From the NCBI RefSeq assembly GCF_900290235.1, contig NZ_OLMK01000062.1, positions 27,884 to 91,883 on the forward strand: 64,000 bases of DNA, given 5' to 3'. The notes under the pieces are model-generated. The model saw nothing but the letters and a program-made list of their open reading frames with translations. It was not told where the DNA came from and made no database searches. Origin of the DNA: Streptomyces sp. MA5143a (GTDB lineage: Bacteria > Actinomycetota > Actinomycetes > Streptomycetales > Streptomycetaceae). Of this stretch, positions 1-9,700 are shown one piece after another; the first letter of the stretch is position 1, and each line of letters begins with the position of its first letter. The position numbers were made by a program, and so were the translations under genes.

Positions 1-13
1 TACGCGAAATAGG

Positions 14-24
14 GTACGGTGTAC
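14..24. promoter_or_regulatory. possible TetR-type operator before the ABC exporter
   Basis: GTAC-ggt-GTAC is an inverted repeat 24 bp before the ATG of the exporter ATPase. DrrAB-type exporters are often controlled by TetR repressors that bind palindromes of this kind. No regulator is visible because the window begins here, so this is a weak inference. Confidence 0.25.
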
Positions 25-47
25 TCAGTTCTAGCGAAGGGGGACCC

Positions 48-1064
48 ATGAGCGACGGAAACGGCGACGGGTACGCGGTACGGGCGGAGGGGCTGGAGAA
101 GCGGTACGGCGAGAAGCGCGCGCTCGACGGCTTCGACCTGGCCGTCCGCGAGGGCACGGTCCACGGCCTCCTCGGCCCGAACGGCGCGGGCAAGACCACG
201 GCCGTCCGCATCCTGTCCACCCTCGTCCGGCTCGACGGCGGGCGGGCGACGGTCGCCGGGCTCGACGTGGCCCGGCGGCCCCGAGAGGTCCGGGCGAGGA
301 TCGGCCTCACCGGCCAGTACGCGGCCGTGGACGAGGTGCTGACGGGACGGCAGAACCTGGAGATGTTCGGCCGGCTCTTCCATCTCGGCGGCCGGCGGGC
401 AAAACGGCGCGCCGCCGAACTGCTCGACCGGTTCGACCTCGCAGACGCCGCCGACAAGGGTGTCGGCACATACAGCGGCGGTATGCGGCGCCGGCTGGAC
501 CTCGCCGCCTCGATGATCCTCGCCCCGGCCGTTCTTTTCCTGGACGAGCCGACCACCGGCCTCGACCCGCGCAGCCGGGGCGAGGTCTGGGACTCGGTGC
601 GGGCGCTGGTCGCGGGCGGCACGACCGTCCTGCTCACCACGCAGTACCTGGAGGAGGCCGACCGGCTGGCCTCCCGCATCACCGTCATCGACCAGGGCCG
701 GGCCATCGCGGACGACACCCCCGACGGGCTGAAGAACACCGTGGGCGGCGACCGTGTCGAGGTCGTCGTGGCCGACCGCGCGGACATCCCGCACGCCGTG
801 AAGGCCGTCGCCCGCGTCGCCGACGGCGAACCGGAGGCCGACGAGACCGAGCTGCGGGTGCACGCGCCGGTGACCGACCGGGTGAACGCCCTGACGCAGG
901 TGGCCCGCACCCTCCAGGACGAGGGTGTCGCCGTCGAGGACATCGGCCTGCGCCGGCCCAGCCTGGACGACGTGTTCCTGCGGCTGACCGGGCACCGTAC
1001 CGAACCGCCCGGCGAGCGGGGCACCCCGCCGTCCGCGCCGCAGCCGAAGGAGGCCGCCGTATGA
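48..1064 (+). CDS. DrrA-type ABC transporter ATP-binding protein
   Basis: Cytoplasmic ATPase of a two-component exporter, 338 aa. Seen: Walker A GPNGAGKT (residues 43-50), Q-loop Gln90, signature YSGGM (142-146), Walker B AVLFLDEP (161-168), then LLTTQYLEEAD, where the usual switch His is Gln, as is normal in the DrrA family. The C-terminal LRRPSLDDVFLRLTGH tail is the family signature. An AGGGGGAC ribosome site precedes the ATG. The stop overlaps the ATG of the permease gene (ATGA), so the two subunits are translationally coupled. Substrate is unknown; this family exports anthracyclines and other hydrophobic compounds. Confidence 0.93.
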   Translation: MSDGNGDGYAVRAEGLEKRYGEKRALDGFDLAVREGTVHGLLGPNGAGKTTAVRILSTLVRLDGGRATVAGLDVARRPREVRARIGLTGQYAAVDEVLTGRQNLEMFGRLFHLGGRRAKRRAAELLDRFDLADAADKGVGTYSGGMRRRLDLAASMILAPAVLFLDEPTTGLDPRSRGEVWDSVRALVAGGTTVLLTTQYLEEADRLASRITVIDQGRAIADDTPDGLKNTVGGDRVEVVVADRADIPHAVKAVARVADGEPEADETELRVHAPVTDRVNALTQVARTLQDEGVAVEDIGLRRPSLDDVFLRLTGHRTEPPGERGTPPSAPQPKEAAV

Positions 1065-1981
1065 GCACCCCCGTCAGCCCCGACGTCCGCCCGAGCGCCG
1101 CAACCGGCTCCCGCTCCGACGCCCGAACCGGCTCCGGCGCCCCGGGCCTCGGCGAGCTCACCGACCTCACCGACCTCACCGACCTCCCCGTCCGAAGCCG
1201 TACGTACTGGCTGCTCGCCGACGTCGGGAACATCGTCCGGCGCGGCCTCACCCACTACCGGCGCCAGCCGGTCAACATCGCCTGGCAGCTGGGCTTCCCG
1301 ATCCTTTCCGTCCTCCTCTACGGCTATGTCTTCGGCAGCGCCATGCAGGTGCCCGGCGGGGGCGACTACCGGGACTTCCTGATGCCGGGCATGTTCGCGA
1401 TGACGATGGCCTTCGGGTTCATCAACACCGCGACCCTCGTCGTCCACGACTCCACCAAGGGCGTCATCGACCGCTTCCGCTCCATGCCGATGGCGCCGTC
1501 GGCCGTGGTCGCGGGACGGGGGGTCACCGATCTGGTGGTCGCCTGCGCGGAGTTGGCCATCATGATGCTGACGGCCCTCGCGATGGGCTGGCGCCCCGAC
1601 GCCGACCTCGGCTTCCTGGCCGCGTTCGGTCTGCTGCTGTGGCTGCGGTTCGCGCTGATCTGGATCGGCGTCTGGCTCGGCCTCCTGGTGCCCAACCCGG
1701 AGGCGGCGGGCGGCCTCTTCGTGGTCGCCTTCCCGCTGACGATGATCTCCAGCATCTTCGTGGCCCCGCAGCTCATGCCCGACTGGCTCGGCTGGGTCGC
1801 CGCCTGGAACCCGCTCTCCTCCACGGCGGCCGCCACCCGTGAGCTGTTCGGCACCCCGGTCGGCGGCGGTGACTCCTGGATCGAGCAGCACGCGCTGCTG
1901 ATGGCGGGCGTGTGGCCGGTCGTGCTCACACTGGTCTTCCTCCCGCTGGCGGTGCGCCGGTTCCGGAGGCTGAGCCGCTGA
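1061..1981 (+). CDS. DrrB-type ABC-2 exporter permease
   Basis: Membrane partner of the preceding ATPase, 306 aa. An N-terminal cytoplasmic stretch of about 60 residues contains a threefold LTD repeat (LTDLTDLTDL, from a short tandem DNA repeat). About six hydrophobic segments follow, with the ABC-2 family region MPMAPSAVVAGRGVTD in the first half and IFVAPQLMPDWLGWVA WNPL near the end. The start overlaps the ATPase stop by 4 bp. Substrate cannot be read from sequence. Confidence 0.92.
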   Translation: MSTPVSPDVRPSAATGSRSDARTGSGAPGLGELTDLTDLTDLPVRSRTYWLLADVGNIVRRGLTHYRRQPVNIAWQLGFPILSVLLYGYVFGSAMQVPGGGDYRDFLMPGMFAMTMAFGFINTATLVVHDSTKGVIDRFRSMPMAPSAVVAGRGVTDLVVACAELAIMMLTALAMGWRPDADLGFLAAFGLLLWLRFALIWIGVWLGLLVPNPEAAGGLFVVAFPLTMISSIFVAPQLMPDWLGWVAAWNPLSSTAAATRELFGTPVGGGDSWIEQHALLMAGVWPVVLTLVFLPLAVRRFRRLSR

Positions 1982-2097
1982 GCCGCTGACTTCGGTCCCT
2001 GGCTCTCGGGCCGCACCGAGAGGCGTCCGGCGCACAACGAGGCGTCGGACGCCTTGACGTGTCCATGTGACCTGTCTTCCATGGGGGATGCGGGTGA

Positions 2098-2111
2098 TGG
2101 GAGCGCTCCCA
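2098..2111. promoter_or_regulatory. CebR operator (perfect palindrome)
   Basis: TGGGAGCGCTCCCA is an exact match to the known 14-bp CebR site of Streptomyces. It lies 41 bp before the start of the cellulase gene. CebR represses cellulolytic genes and is released by cellobiose or cellotriose, so the downstream gene is very probably cello-oligosaccharide induced. Confidence 0.92.
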
Positions 2112-2151
2112 TCTGTTCCGGGCCCGCGCCTCCCGAGGAGGAAGCAGCGTC

Positions 2152-3681
2152 ATGTTCCGCAGCTTACGGAGAACTCTGGGCGCCCTGTGCGCGGCCGCCG
2201 CCGTGCTGGTGCTGCCGCTGGCCGGCGGTGCCCCGTCGGCCGCGGCGGCCGAGGCCGCCGCCGGTGCCGGCTACTGGCACACCAACGGGCGCCAGATCCT
2301 CGACGCGAACAACCAGTCGGTGCGGATCGCCGGCATCAACTGGTTCGGCTTCGAGACCGCCAACCACGTGCCCCACGGCCTGTGGTCCCGCGACTACAAG
2401 AGCATGATCGACCAGATGAAGTCGCTGGGCTACAACACCCTGCGCATCCCCTACAGCGACGACATCCTCAAGCCGGGCACCATGCCCGACAGCCTCAACT
2501 TCGACGGCAAGAACACCGATCTGCGCGGTCTGACCTCGCTCCAGGTCCTGGACAAGATGGTGGCGCACGCCGGGCGGAGCGGGCTGAAGATCATCCTCGA
2601 CCGGCACCGCCCGGACTCGGCGGGCCAGTCGGCGCTCTGGTACACCTCGACGGTCCCCGAGTCGACGTGGATCGCGGGCCTCAAGGCCCTCGCGACCCGT
2701 TACAAGGGCGACTCCACCGTCATCGGCATCGACCTCCACAACGAGCCGCACGACCCCGCCTGCTGGGGCTGCGGCGACACCTCCAAGGACTGGCGCCTCG
2801 CCGCCGAACGCGCCGGCAACGCGGTGCTCGCCGCCAATCCCGACCTGCTGGTCCTCGTCGAGGGCGTCCAGTCGTACAACGGCGTCTCGGGCTGGTGGGG
2901 CGGCAACCTGATGGGCGTCGCCGACCACCCCGTACGGCTCGACGTGCCGAACCGGCTCGTCTACTCCGCGCACGACTACGCCACCAGCGTGGCCCAGCAG
3001 AGCTGGTTCAGCGACCCGAACTTCCCCAACAACATGCCGGGCGTCTGGGACCGGTACTGGGGCTACATCTTCAAGCAGAACATCGCCCCCGTCTGGGTGG
3101 GCGAGTTCGGTACGACCCTCCAGGCCACGGTCGACCAGCGCTGGCTGGCCGCCCTGGTGACCTACCTCCGCTCCACCTCGACGTACGGCAACGACTCCTT
3201 CCACTGGACCTTCTGGTCCTGGAACCCCAACTCCGGTGACACCGGCGGCATCCTGAAGGACGACTGGCAGACAGTCGACACCGTGAAGGACGGCTATCTG
3301 ACGAGCATCAAGGCGCCGGGCTTCCCGCCGGGCGGCGGCTCCGGCGATCCGGGCGACCCCGGTGACCCCGGCGGCGGGACACCCGCCTGCGCAGCCGTCT
3401 ACACCGTCAGCAGCGACTGGGGCGGCGGCTTCAACGCCGAGGTGAAGGTGACCAACAGCGGGACGACCGCGCTCAAGTCCTGGAAGGTCACCTGGACCTG
3501 GAGCGGCTCCCAGAAGGTCACGAACATGTGGAACGCCTCGTACACCCAGAGCGGTGCGACCGTCACCGCGACGAACGCCGCCCACAACGGCGCCCTCGCC
3601 GCGGGCGCCTCGGCGACCCTCGGCTTCGGGGGCACGCCCGGGGGCGGGGGCGTGCCGAGCGTGAGCTGCACGGCGACCTGA
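2152..3681 (+). CDS. secreted GH5 endoglucanase with C-terminal CBM2
   Basis: Secreted beta-1,4-glucanase, 509 aa. Seen: a signal peptide (residues 1 to about 33, ending near AAAAEA), a GH5 catalytic domain with acid/base Glu198 in LHNEP and nucleophile Glu318 in WVGEFGT, a Gly/Asp/Pro linker (GDPGDPGDPGGG), then a cellulose-binding CBM2 domain bounded by Cys residues (ACAAVY ... VSCTAT). GAGGAGGAAG provides a strong ribosome site. The CebR operator upstream predicts induction by cello-oligosaccharides. Confidence 0.95.
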   Translation: MFRSLRRTLGALCAAAAVLVLPLAGGAPSAAAAEAAAGAGYWHTNGRQILDANNQSVRIAGINWFGFETANHVPHGLWSRDYKSMIDQMKSLGYNTLRIPYSDDILKPGTMPDSLNFDGKNTDLRGLTSLQVLDKMVAHAGRSGLKIILDRHRPDSAGQSALWYTSTVPESTWIAGLKALATRYKGDSTVIGIDLHNEPHDPACWGCGDTSKDWRLAAERAGNAVLAANPDLLVLVEGVQSYNGVSGWWGGNLMGVADHPVRLDVPNRLVYSAHDYATSVAQQSWFSDPNFPNNMPGVWDRYWGYIFKQNIAPVWVGEFGTTLQATVDQRWLAALVTYLRSTSTYGNDSFHWTFWSWNPNSGDTGGILKDDWQTVDTVKDGYLTSIKAPGFPPGGGSGDPGDPGDPGGGTPACAAVYTVSSDWGGGFNAEVKVTNSGTTALKSWKVTWTWSGSQKVTNMWNASYTQSGATVTATNAAHNGALAAGASATLGFGGTPGGGGVPSVSCTAT

Positions 3682-3686
3682 ACCGA

Positions 3687-3714
3687 GGGGCGCCCGGTGA
3701 CCGCCGGGCGCCCC
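3687..3714 (+). terminator. intrinsic terminator after the cellulase gene
   Basis: An 11-bp perfect GC stem (GGGGCGCCCGG / CCGGGCGCCCC) with a 6-nt loop starts 6 nt after the cellulase stop codon. No U-tract follows, which is usual in Streptomyces. Confidence 0.8.
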
Positions 3715-3936
3715 GTCGGCGTGGGGCGTTCGGGAAGGGCCGGCGCGGGCAGCCGTTCAGGTTGTCCCGGTTACGGGCAACTGGCGTTGTCTGTGGGTAG
3801 TTTGAGTAATTCCAATGACTCAATTCAGTCAAGTCTTGGTCGAATCTGTTTATGCGCGGCGTGATCTTCAGGAACCATGCGGCACGGGCCGCGAACCCCG
3901 CGGACCTGGAACCCCCCTCACTTCAGAGAGAACTCC

Positions 3937-5544
3937 ATGAAGAGAAGCGCAGCCGTGTTCAGCGGCGCCACCGTCGTACTGGCCGGGACGCTCGCAGCCG
4001 CGCCCGCCAGCGCCAGCGCGCCGCACTCCGTGAACACCGTGCAGGTCGCCGCCGCGAAGGTCTCCTGGAAGAAGTGCGCCACCGACAGCGCCCCGACGAT
4101 GCAGTGCGCGTCGGTGAAGGTGCCGCTGGACTATGCCAAGCCGGGCGGGAAGAAGATCACGCTGGCCCTGTCCCGCGTGCCGCACACCGCGAAGAAGTAC
4201 CAGGGCCCGCTGCTGGTCAACCCCGGCGGCCCCGGCGGCAGCGGCCTGGGCCTGGCCGGTTTCGTCGCCGGCTCCCTGCCCAAGGCCGTCGCGTCGCAGT
4301 ACGACGTCATCGGCTTCGACCCGCGCGGCGTGGGGGCCAGCAAGCCCGCCCTGAACTGCAAGCCGGGCTACTTCAACCCGGTGCGCCCGGACTCCGTGCC
4401 CAGCACGGCGGCCATCGAGAAGGCCAACCTCGACCGCGCCAAGTCCTTCGCCGCCGCCTGCGCGACCAAGTACAAGGACGTCCTGCCGCACATCAACACG
4501 GCCAACGCCGTGAAGGACATGGACGCGATCCGCAAGGCGCTCGGCGCCAAGAAGATCAACTACTTCGGCTACTCGTACGGCACGTACCTCGGCGCCGTCT
4601 ACGCCAAGCAGTACCCGGACCGTGTGCGCCGCCTGGTGCTCGACTCCATAGTCGACCCGACGGGCGTCTGGTACGAGGACAACCTCGACCAGGACTACGC
4701 CTTCGACAAGCGCCACAAGGCGCTGATGAAGTGGATCGCCAAGAACAACGCCACCTACAAGCTCGGCACCGACCCGGCCAAGATCGAGGCCGAGTGGTAC
4801 GCCATGCGGGCCGCCCTCGCCAAGAAGCCCGTGGGCGGCAAGGTGAAGGTGGGCGCCTCCGAGCTGGACGACACCTTCATCCCCGGCGGCTACTACAACG
4901 GCTACTGGCCCATCCTCGCCGATGCGTTCGCCGCCTACGTGGGTGACAAGAACGCCGAGCCGCTGGTCGAGGCGTACCAGAACATCGCCGCCGTCGACGC
5001 CTCCGGCGACAACGGCTACAGCATCTACACCGCCGTGCAGTGCCGTGACGCGGCCTGGCCGCGCAAGTGGAGCACGTGGCAGAAGGACAACTGGGCCGTC
5101 TACAAGAAGGCGCCCTTCATGGCCTGGAACAACGCCTGGTACAACGCGCCGTGCGCGTTCTGGCCGACCAAGACCCTCAAGCCGGTGAACGTCGCCAACT
5201 CGAAGCTCCCGCCGGCGCTGCTGTTCCAGGCGACGGACGACGCGGCCACCCCGTACCAGGGCGGCCTCACCGTCCACAAGCTGCTCAAGAACTCCAGCCT
5301 GGTCGTCGAGCAGGGCGGTGGCAACCACGGCATCTCGCTGAGCGGCAACTCCTGCCTCGACAAGTACCTGGCGACCTACCTGAGCAACGGCAAGGTGCCG
5401 CACGGCAAGGGTCAGATCGACGCCGTCTGCAAGAAGCTGCCGGACCCGAAGCCGCAGGCCGCGCAGAAGATGTCGGCGCGGTCGGGCGCGTCCACCGCGA
5501 CGGGCGGTGCCGCCCTGCACGGCATCCTCGGCTTCCGCGGCTGA
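3937..5544 (+). CDS. secreted tripeptidyl aminopeptidase (alpha/beta hydrolase, Tap/SlpD type)
   Basis: Secreted serine peptidase of the alpha/beta-hydrolase fold that removes tripeptides from protein N-termini, 535 aa from the chosen start. ATG 3937 (MKRSAAVFSG) is preferred to ATG 3877 because it begins a clean signal peptide (cleavage near ASA-SAP) and follows GAGAG. Seen: oxyanion region NPGGPGGSG, nucleophile Ser213 in GYSYGT, late acid in QATDDAATP, His in GNHG, and several Cys residues consistent with disulfides. A C-terminal Ala/Ser/Gly tail follows the catalytic domain. Confidence 0.92.
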   Translation: MKRSAAVFSGATVVLAGTLAAAPASASAPHSVNTVQVAAAKVSWKKCATDSAPTMQCASVKVPLDYAKPGGKKITLALSRVPHTAKKYQGPLLVNPGGPGGSGLGLAGFVAGSLPKAVASQYDVIGFDPRGVGASKPALNCKPGYFNPVRPDSVPSTAAIEKANLDRAKSFAAACATKYKDVLPHINTANAVKDMDAIRKALGAKKINYFGYSYGTYLGAVYAKQYPDRVRRLVLDSIVDPTGVWYEDNLDQDYAFDKRHKALMKWIAKNNATYKLGTDPAKIEAEWYAMRAALAKKPVGGKVKVGASELDDTFIPGGYYNGYWPILADAFAAYVGDKNAEPLVEAYQNIAAVDASGDNGYSIYTAVQCRDAAWPRKWSTWQKDNWAVYKKAPFMAWNNAWYNAPCAFWPTKTLKPVNVANSKLPPALLFQATDDAATPYQGGLTVHKLLKNSSLVVEQGGGNHGISLSGNSCLDKYLATYLSNGKVPHGKGQIDAVCKKLPDPKPQAAQKMSARSGASTATGGAALHGILGFRG

Positions 5545-5580
5545 TTCCGCACGACACGGGCAACACCCCGTAGGACGACA

Positions 5581-5616
5581 CGAAGGGCGCCCGGTGACCC
5601 CACCGGGCGCCCTTCG
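5581..5616. terminator. bidirectional terminator between the peptidase gene and serC
   Basis: A perfect 16-bp stem (CGAAGGGCGCCCGGTG and its complement) with a 4-nt loop sits between two convergent genes, 36 bp after one stop and 19 bp from the other. It can terminate both. Confidence 0.93.
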
Positions 5617-5635
5617 GCGTCGTACCGCTGAGCGG

Positions 5636-6754
5636 TCAGAGCTTCTCGATCACGTAGTCGACGCACTTCGTGAGGGCCTCGACGTCCGCCGGGTCGATCG
5701 CCGGGAACATCGCGACGCGCAGCTGGTTGCGGCCGAGCTTGCGGTACGGCTCGGTGTCGACGACGCCGTTGGCGCGCAAAGCCTTGGCGACGGCCGCGGC
5801 GTCGATCTCGTCGGCGAAGTCGATCGTGCCGATGACCTGCGAGCGCTTGGCCGGGTCCGAGACGAACGGCGTCGCGTACTTGGACTCCTCCGCCCAGCCG
5901 TACAGGCGGGTCGAGGAGTCCTTGGTGCGGGCCGTGGACCAGGCGAGACCGCCCTGGCCGTTGATCCACTCCAGCTGCTGGTTCAGCAGGAACAGCGTGG
6001 CGAGCGCCGGGGTGTTGTACGTCTGGTTCTTGCGGGAGTTGTCGATCGCCGTCGGCAGCGAGAAGAACTCCGGGACGTGCCGCCCGCTCGCGTGGATCCG
6101 CTCGGCGCGCTCGATCGCGGCCGGGGAGAACACGCCGATCCACAGGCCGCCGTCGGAGGCGAAGGACTTCTGCGGGGCGAAGTAGTAGACGTCCGTCTCG
6201 GCGATGTCCACGGGCAGACCGCCCGCGCCGGACGTGGCGTCGACCAGGACGAGGGCGCCCTCGTCGGCACCGGCCACCCGCTTGATCGGGGCGGCGACAC
6301 CGGTGGAGGTCTCGTTGTGGGTGAAGGCGTAGACGTCGACGCCCGCCTCCGCGACCGGCTCCGGGTGCGTGCCGGGGTCGGAGGAGACCACGGTCGGCTC
6401 GCCCAGCCACGGGGCGAGCTTGGCGGCCTTGGCGAACTTCGAGCTGAACTCGCCGAAGGTCAGGTGCTGGCTCCTGTTCTCGATCAGGCCGTGCGTCGCG
6501 ACGTCCCAGAACGCGGTGGAGCCGCCGTTGCCGAGGACCACCTCGTAGCCCTCGGGCAGGGAGAACAGCTCGCTGATGCCCTCGCGCACCTGGCCGACCA
6601 GGTTCTTCACCGGGGCCTGGCGGTGGGAGGTGCCGAGCAGGGAGGTGCCGGTCGCGGCCAGCGCGTCCAGCGCCTCCGTCCGCACCTTGGAGGGGCCAGC
6701 GCCGAAACGTCCGTCGGCGGGCTTGATGTCAGCGGGGATCTGGATATCAGCCAC
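5636..6754 (-). CDS. serC: phosphoserine aminotransferase SerC
   Basis: PLP enzyme converting 3-phosphohydroxypyruvate and glutamate to phosphoserine in serine synthesis (372 aa, actinobacterial SerC type). Seen: PLP lysine Lys196 in APQKSFASDGG, Asp172 in VDATSGAGGLP, and GNGGSTAFWD near residue 76. The start is GTG at 6754. It lies only 10 bp after the stop of the upstream ATPase gene on the same strand, so the two may be cotranscribed, although the ribosome site is poor and serC may have its own promoter inside the ATPase gene. Confidence 0.95.
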   Translation of the reverse strand: MADIQIPADIKPADGRFGAGPSKVRTEALDALAATGTSLLGTSHRQAPVKNLVGQVREGISELFSLPEGYEVVLGNGGSTAFWDVATHGLIENRSQHLTFGEFSSKFAKAAKLAPWLGEPTVVSSDPGTHPEPVAEAGVDVYAFTHNETSTGVAAPIKRVAGADEGALVLVDATSGAGGLPVDIAETDVYYFAPQKSFASDGGLWIGVFSPAAIERAERIHASGRHVPEFFSLPTAIDNSRKNQTYNTPALATLFLLNQQLEWINGQGGLAWSTARTKDSSTRLYGWAEESKYATPFVSDPAKRSQVIGTIDFADEIDAAAVAKALRANGVVDTEPYRKLGRNQLRVAMFPAIDPADVEALTKCVDYVIEKL

Positions 6755-6764
6755 GGGTGCGAGC

Positions 6765-9700
6765 CTATCGGCTCCGCGAAACCTGGGCGAAACGTCGTCC
6801 GTCGGATGAGACGGGGCCCGTGCCGGGGCCGATGTCGCGGGCCCGGTCGCTCATCTGGTCCCAGAAACGGCGCATCCCGGCGACCGGCACCCCGCGCTGC
6901 CACGGGGCCTCCCGCCGCAGCCGCAGCGAGGCCCACGCCCACGGCTGCCACTTCTTCAGCAGGTCCCGCTGGTGCAGGCAGAAGACCTCGCTGAACTCCA
7001 TGCGCAGGCTCTCCACCTTGGCCGGGTACGGGCACATCCTCAGCCGGCAGTCGTCCGTGCAGTTCGAGCCGGGCTGCGCCGCGTGCTCCGCCCCGCGCAC
7101 CGGGCTCAGCCGGGTGCGGTCCTTGTGGACGCACGACGGCATCCGGGTCGGCTCCCGCGCACACAGCTCCAGGATGCGGAACGCGTCCTTCGGACGGTGC
7201 GCCCGCTCCCCGAGCACCATCACCAGCAGGACGTCCGCGAGCAGCTGCTGCGCCCTCGGGTCCAGGGTGCTCCAGCCGGTGGACGGCGGTATCCACAGGT
7301 TGTGGGCGCGCTGCTCGCCCGGCAGCCCCACCTCCGTGCCGACGCAGGACGCCACGGCCGCCTCGTCGATCCACAGGAACCGCTCCGGCCGCCGCGTCTG
7401 GAGCGCCCGCACCGCCAGCTTCGCCGCCCCCGCCACCAGCGGATGCTCCGCGTGGCCCCGGTCGCCCAGCGCCAGCCACTCCCGCACCTGCCCCCTCGGG
7501 TCGGAACCGGGGCCGCGCATCGGCTGGTCGGCGGTGACGTCGTCGGGCAGGCTCCACAGCGTCAGGGCGTGCAGCAGCGTCAGCCGCGTGTACCAGAAGG
7601 TGCTCTGCCGCAGCAGGTCCCGCGCCTGCTTGACGAGGAACTCGCGGGCCCCGCGGACGGCGCCCGGCCCCGGCCGCCGGTTGGCGGCGAACTTGAACCC
7701 CTGGGCCAGCGCCACCCCCAGACCGATGGAGGCGCCGGGCCCGTCGTCGTCGATCGGAGCACGGGCCGCCCCGGTCGCCGCCCGCACCCAGTTGTCCAGG
7801 TCGTCACGGGGGCTCGCCTGGCGCCGGCCCATCGCCGACGAGTCCACCAGCAGCGGCAGCAGCCAGGCCCGCATGGTGTTGCAGCTCCATCTGCCCTTCT
7901 CCGTCAGAGCCTCCTCCTCCGCCACCCTGCGCTCCTCCCGGTCCCGGTGGTCCGCCAGGTCCCACCCCCACGAGCGGTCCCCGTCCGCCTGCTCCGGCGA
8001 CAACGCCACCCGGCCCGCCGGGCACCTGCGCGGCCCGGCCTCGACGGCGGCACACGCCTCGTCGAGCCCGCGGCACAACGCCTGGTACGCCCGCTCGCCG
8101 CCCGCGCCCACCTCCTTCACCAGCGCCTCCCGCACCCGGCGGTCCGTCTCCTTGCGGCCGATCCGGAACATCACCTCGTACACCGGGTACGCCGGATGCT
8201 CGTCGCCCGGCGCGCGGCCGCGCACGGCGGCCAGCCGACGCACGGCCGTGCCGCACTGCTTCACCAGCGCGATCTTCGCCTCGCGGAGCCGGGCGGGGTC
8301 CTCGTTCTGGCCGAGCCGGTGCCAGTCCCGCTCGATCTCCTTGACGAGGTGCTCCTGCCGGGGCGCGACCGCGACGCTGTCGATCTCCACGGCCGGGCCG
8401 TAGCTCTCCAGCGCCCGCAGCCGGGGACTGCCGCGGTCGTCGGGCTCGCCGTCGCCGCTGTGCCGCCCGACCGCGTGCGAGGCGTCGGCCTCGGCCAGCA
8501 GGTCCTTGGCATGCGCGGTCAGCAGCTCCCGCATCCGGTCGACGGGGCAGGTCCGCCGGCCCGCCCCCGAGGGCCCGCACACGCACCGCCCCTTCGGCGA
8601 CCGGGAGTACAGGGTGAGCGCGATGAGCAGTTCCCGTCCGCCCTGCCGCAGCGCCCGGGCGATGTGCGCGTCGGGCACCGGCGCCTCGGGCGGGGCAGCG
8701 GAGGTCGTCGCACCACTGCTCGGCCCGGACGCGGCCGGCGACTCGAAGATCTTCTCCAGGAACCGGGAGCCGAGATACGCCTGCACGATGCTGTGCTGGA
8801 AGCGGACCTTGTCGCCGCTCTCGTGGACCAGCCCCATCCGGGTGCCCCAGGTCGCGGCGATCCTGATGTCGACCCTGGGCCCCACCCACCCGCCGGAGCC
8901 GCCGGGCGCCCCCTGACAGGGGTGCTGCGGCCTGCTCCAAGGAGCGCCGCGCCTCAGGGCGTACGTCTCCGGGCACCACCTCAGCTCCCCCATCCGCCGG
9001 TTCAGCTCGCGGGCGACCCGCCCGTTCCACTCCCGGTTCGGACCCGCCCGCACCGCGAACCCCCGGGGCTCCGACGCGCCGTCCGCGTCGGCGAGGGCCG
9101 AGCCCAGCTCCCCGAGGCCCACGTCGGCGCTGTCGGATGCCAGCCCGACGCAGGCGAGCGCCGAGATGTACTCCACCACCGCCAGCCGCGTGTCGTGGTC
9201 GATCGGCAGCTCGGGGTGGACGTCCGCGGCGACGAGGGCGTGGATCCACGTCTCCATCAGCTCCGCCCGCAGCCGCCAGCTGTCGTACAGCTGGAGGTCC
9301 TGGTCACCGCCGCCGTCCCACAAAGGTTCCAGCAGGTCCTGGGCGTGCAGATCCCGGGCGATCTTCAGATAGATGGGGGACTCTGCCATGTCGGCGGCCT
9401 CCACGATGCGGTCCAGCACGGTCAGGTCGGCGCGCCAGCTGCCACTGCCGGCGACGTACCGCAACGCCGCCTCGTTGCTCAGCGGCTCCAGCTCGGACAC
9501 GGCCGCCTGCATCGCGCGCAGCGGGTCGTGCGGCCGCGACGCGATGACGAGCGGCAGACCCTCCTCGCCGGCCCGGCGGATCGCGTCCCGGATCAGATTG
9601 TCCCGGCGGCCGGTCAGGTCGTCCTCCGCGAACGCCTCCTCCAGGCCGTCGGCGAGGACCACGATCCGGTCCGCCCGCTGTCTGAGCCACCGCCAGATCC

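Noticed and set aside
3868..5520. A 550-codon frame antisense to the aminopeptidase gene
   Set aside because: It is a compositional shadow of the peptidase gene, which has a signal peptide and catalytic motifs.
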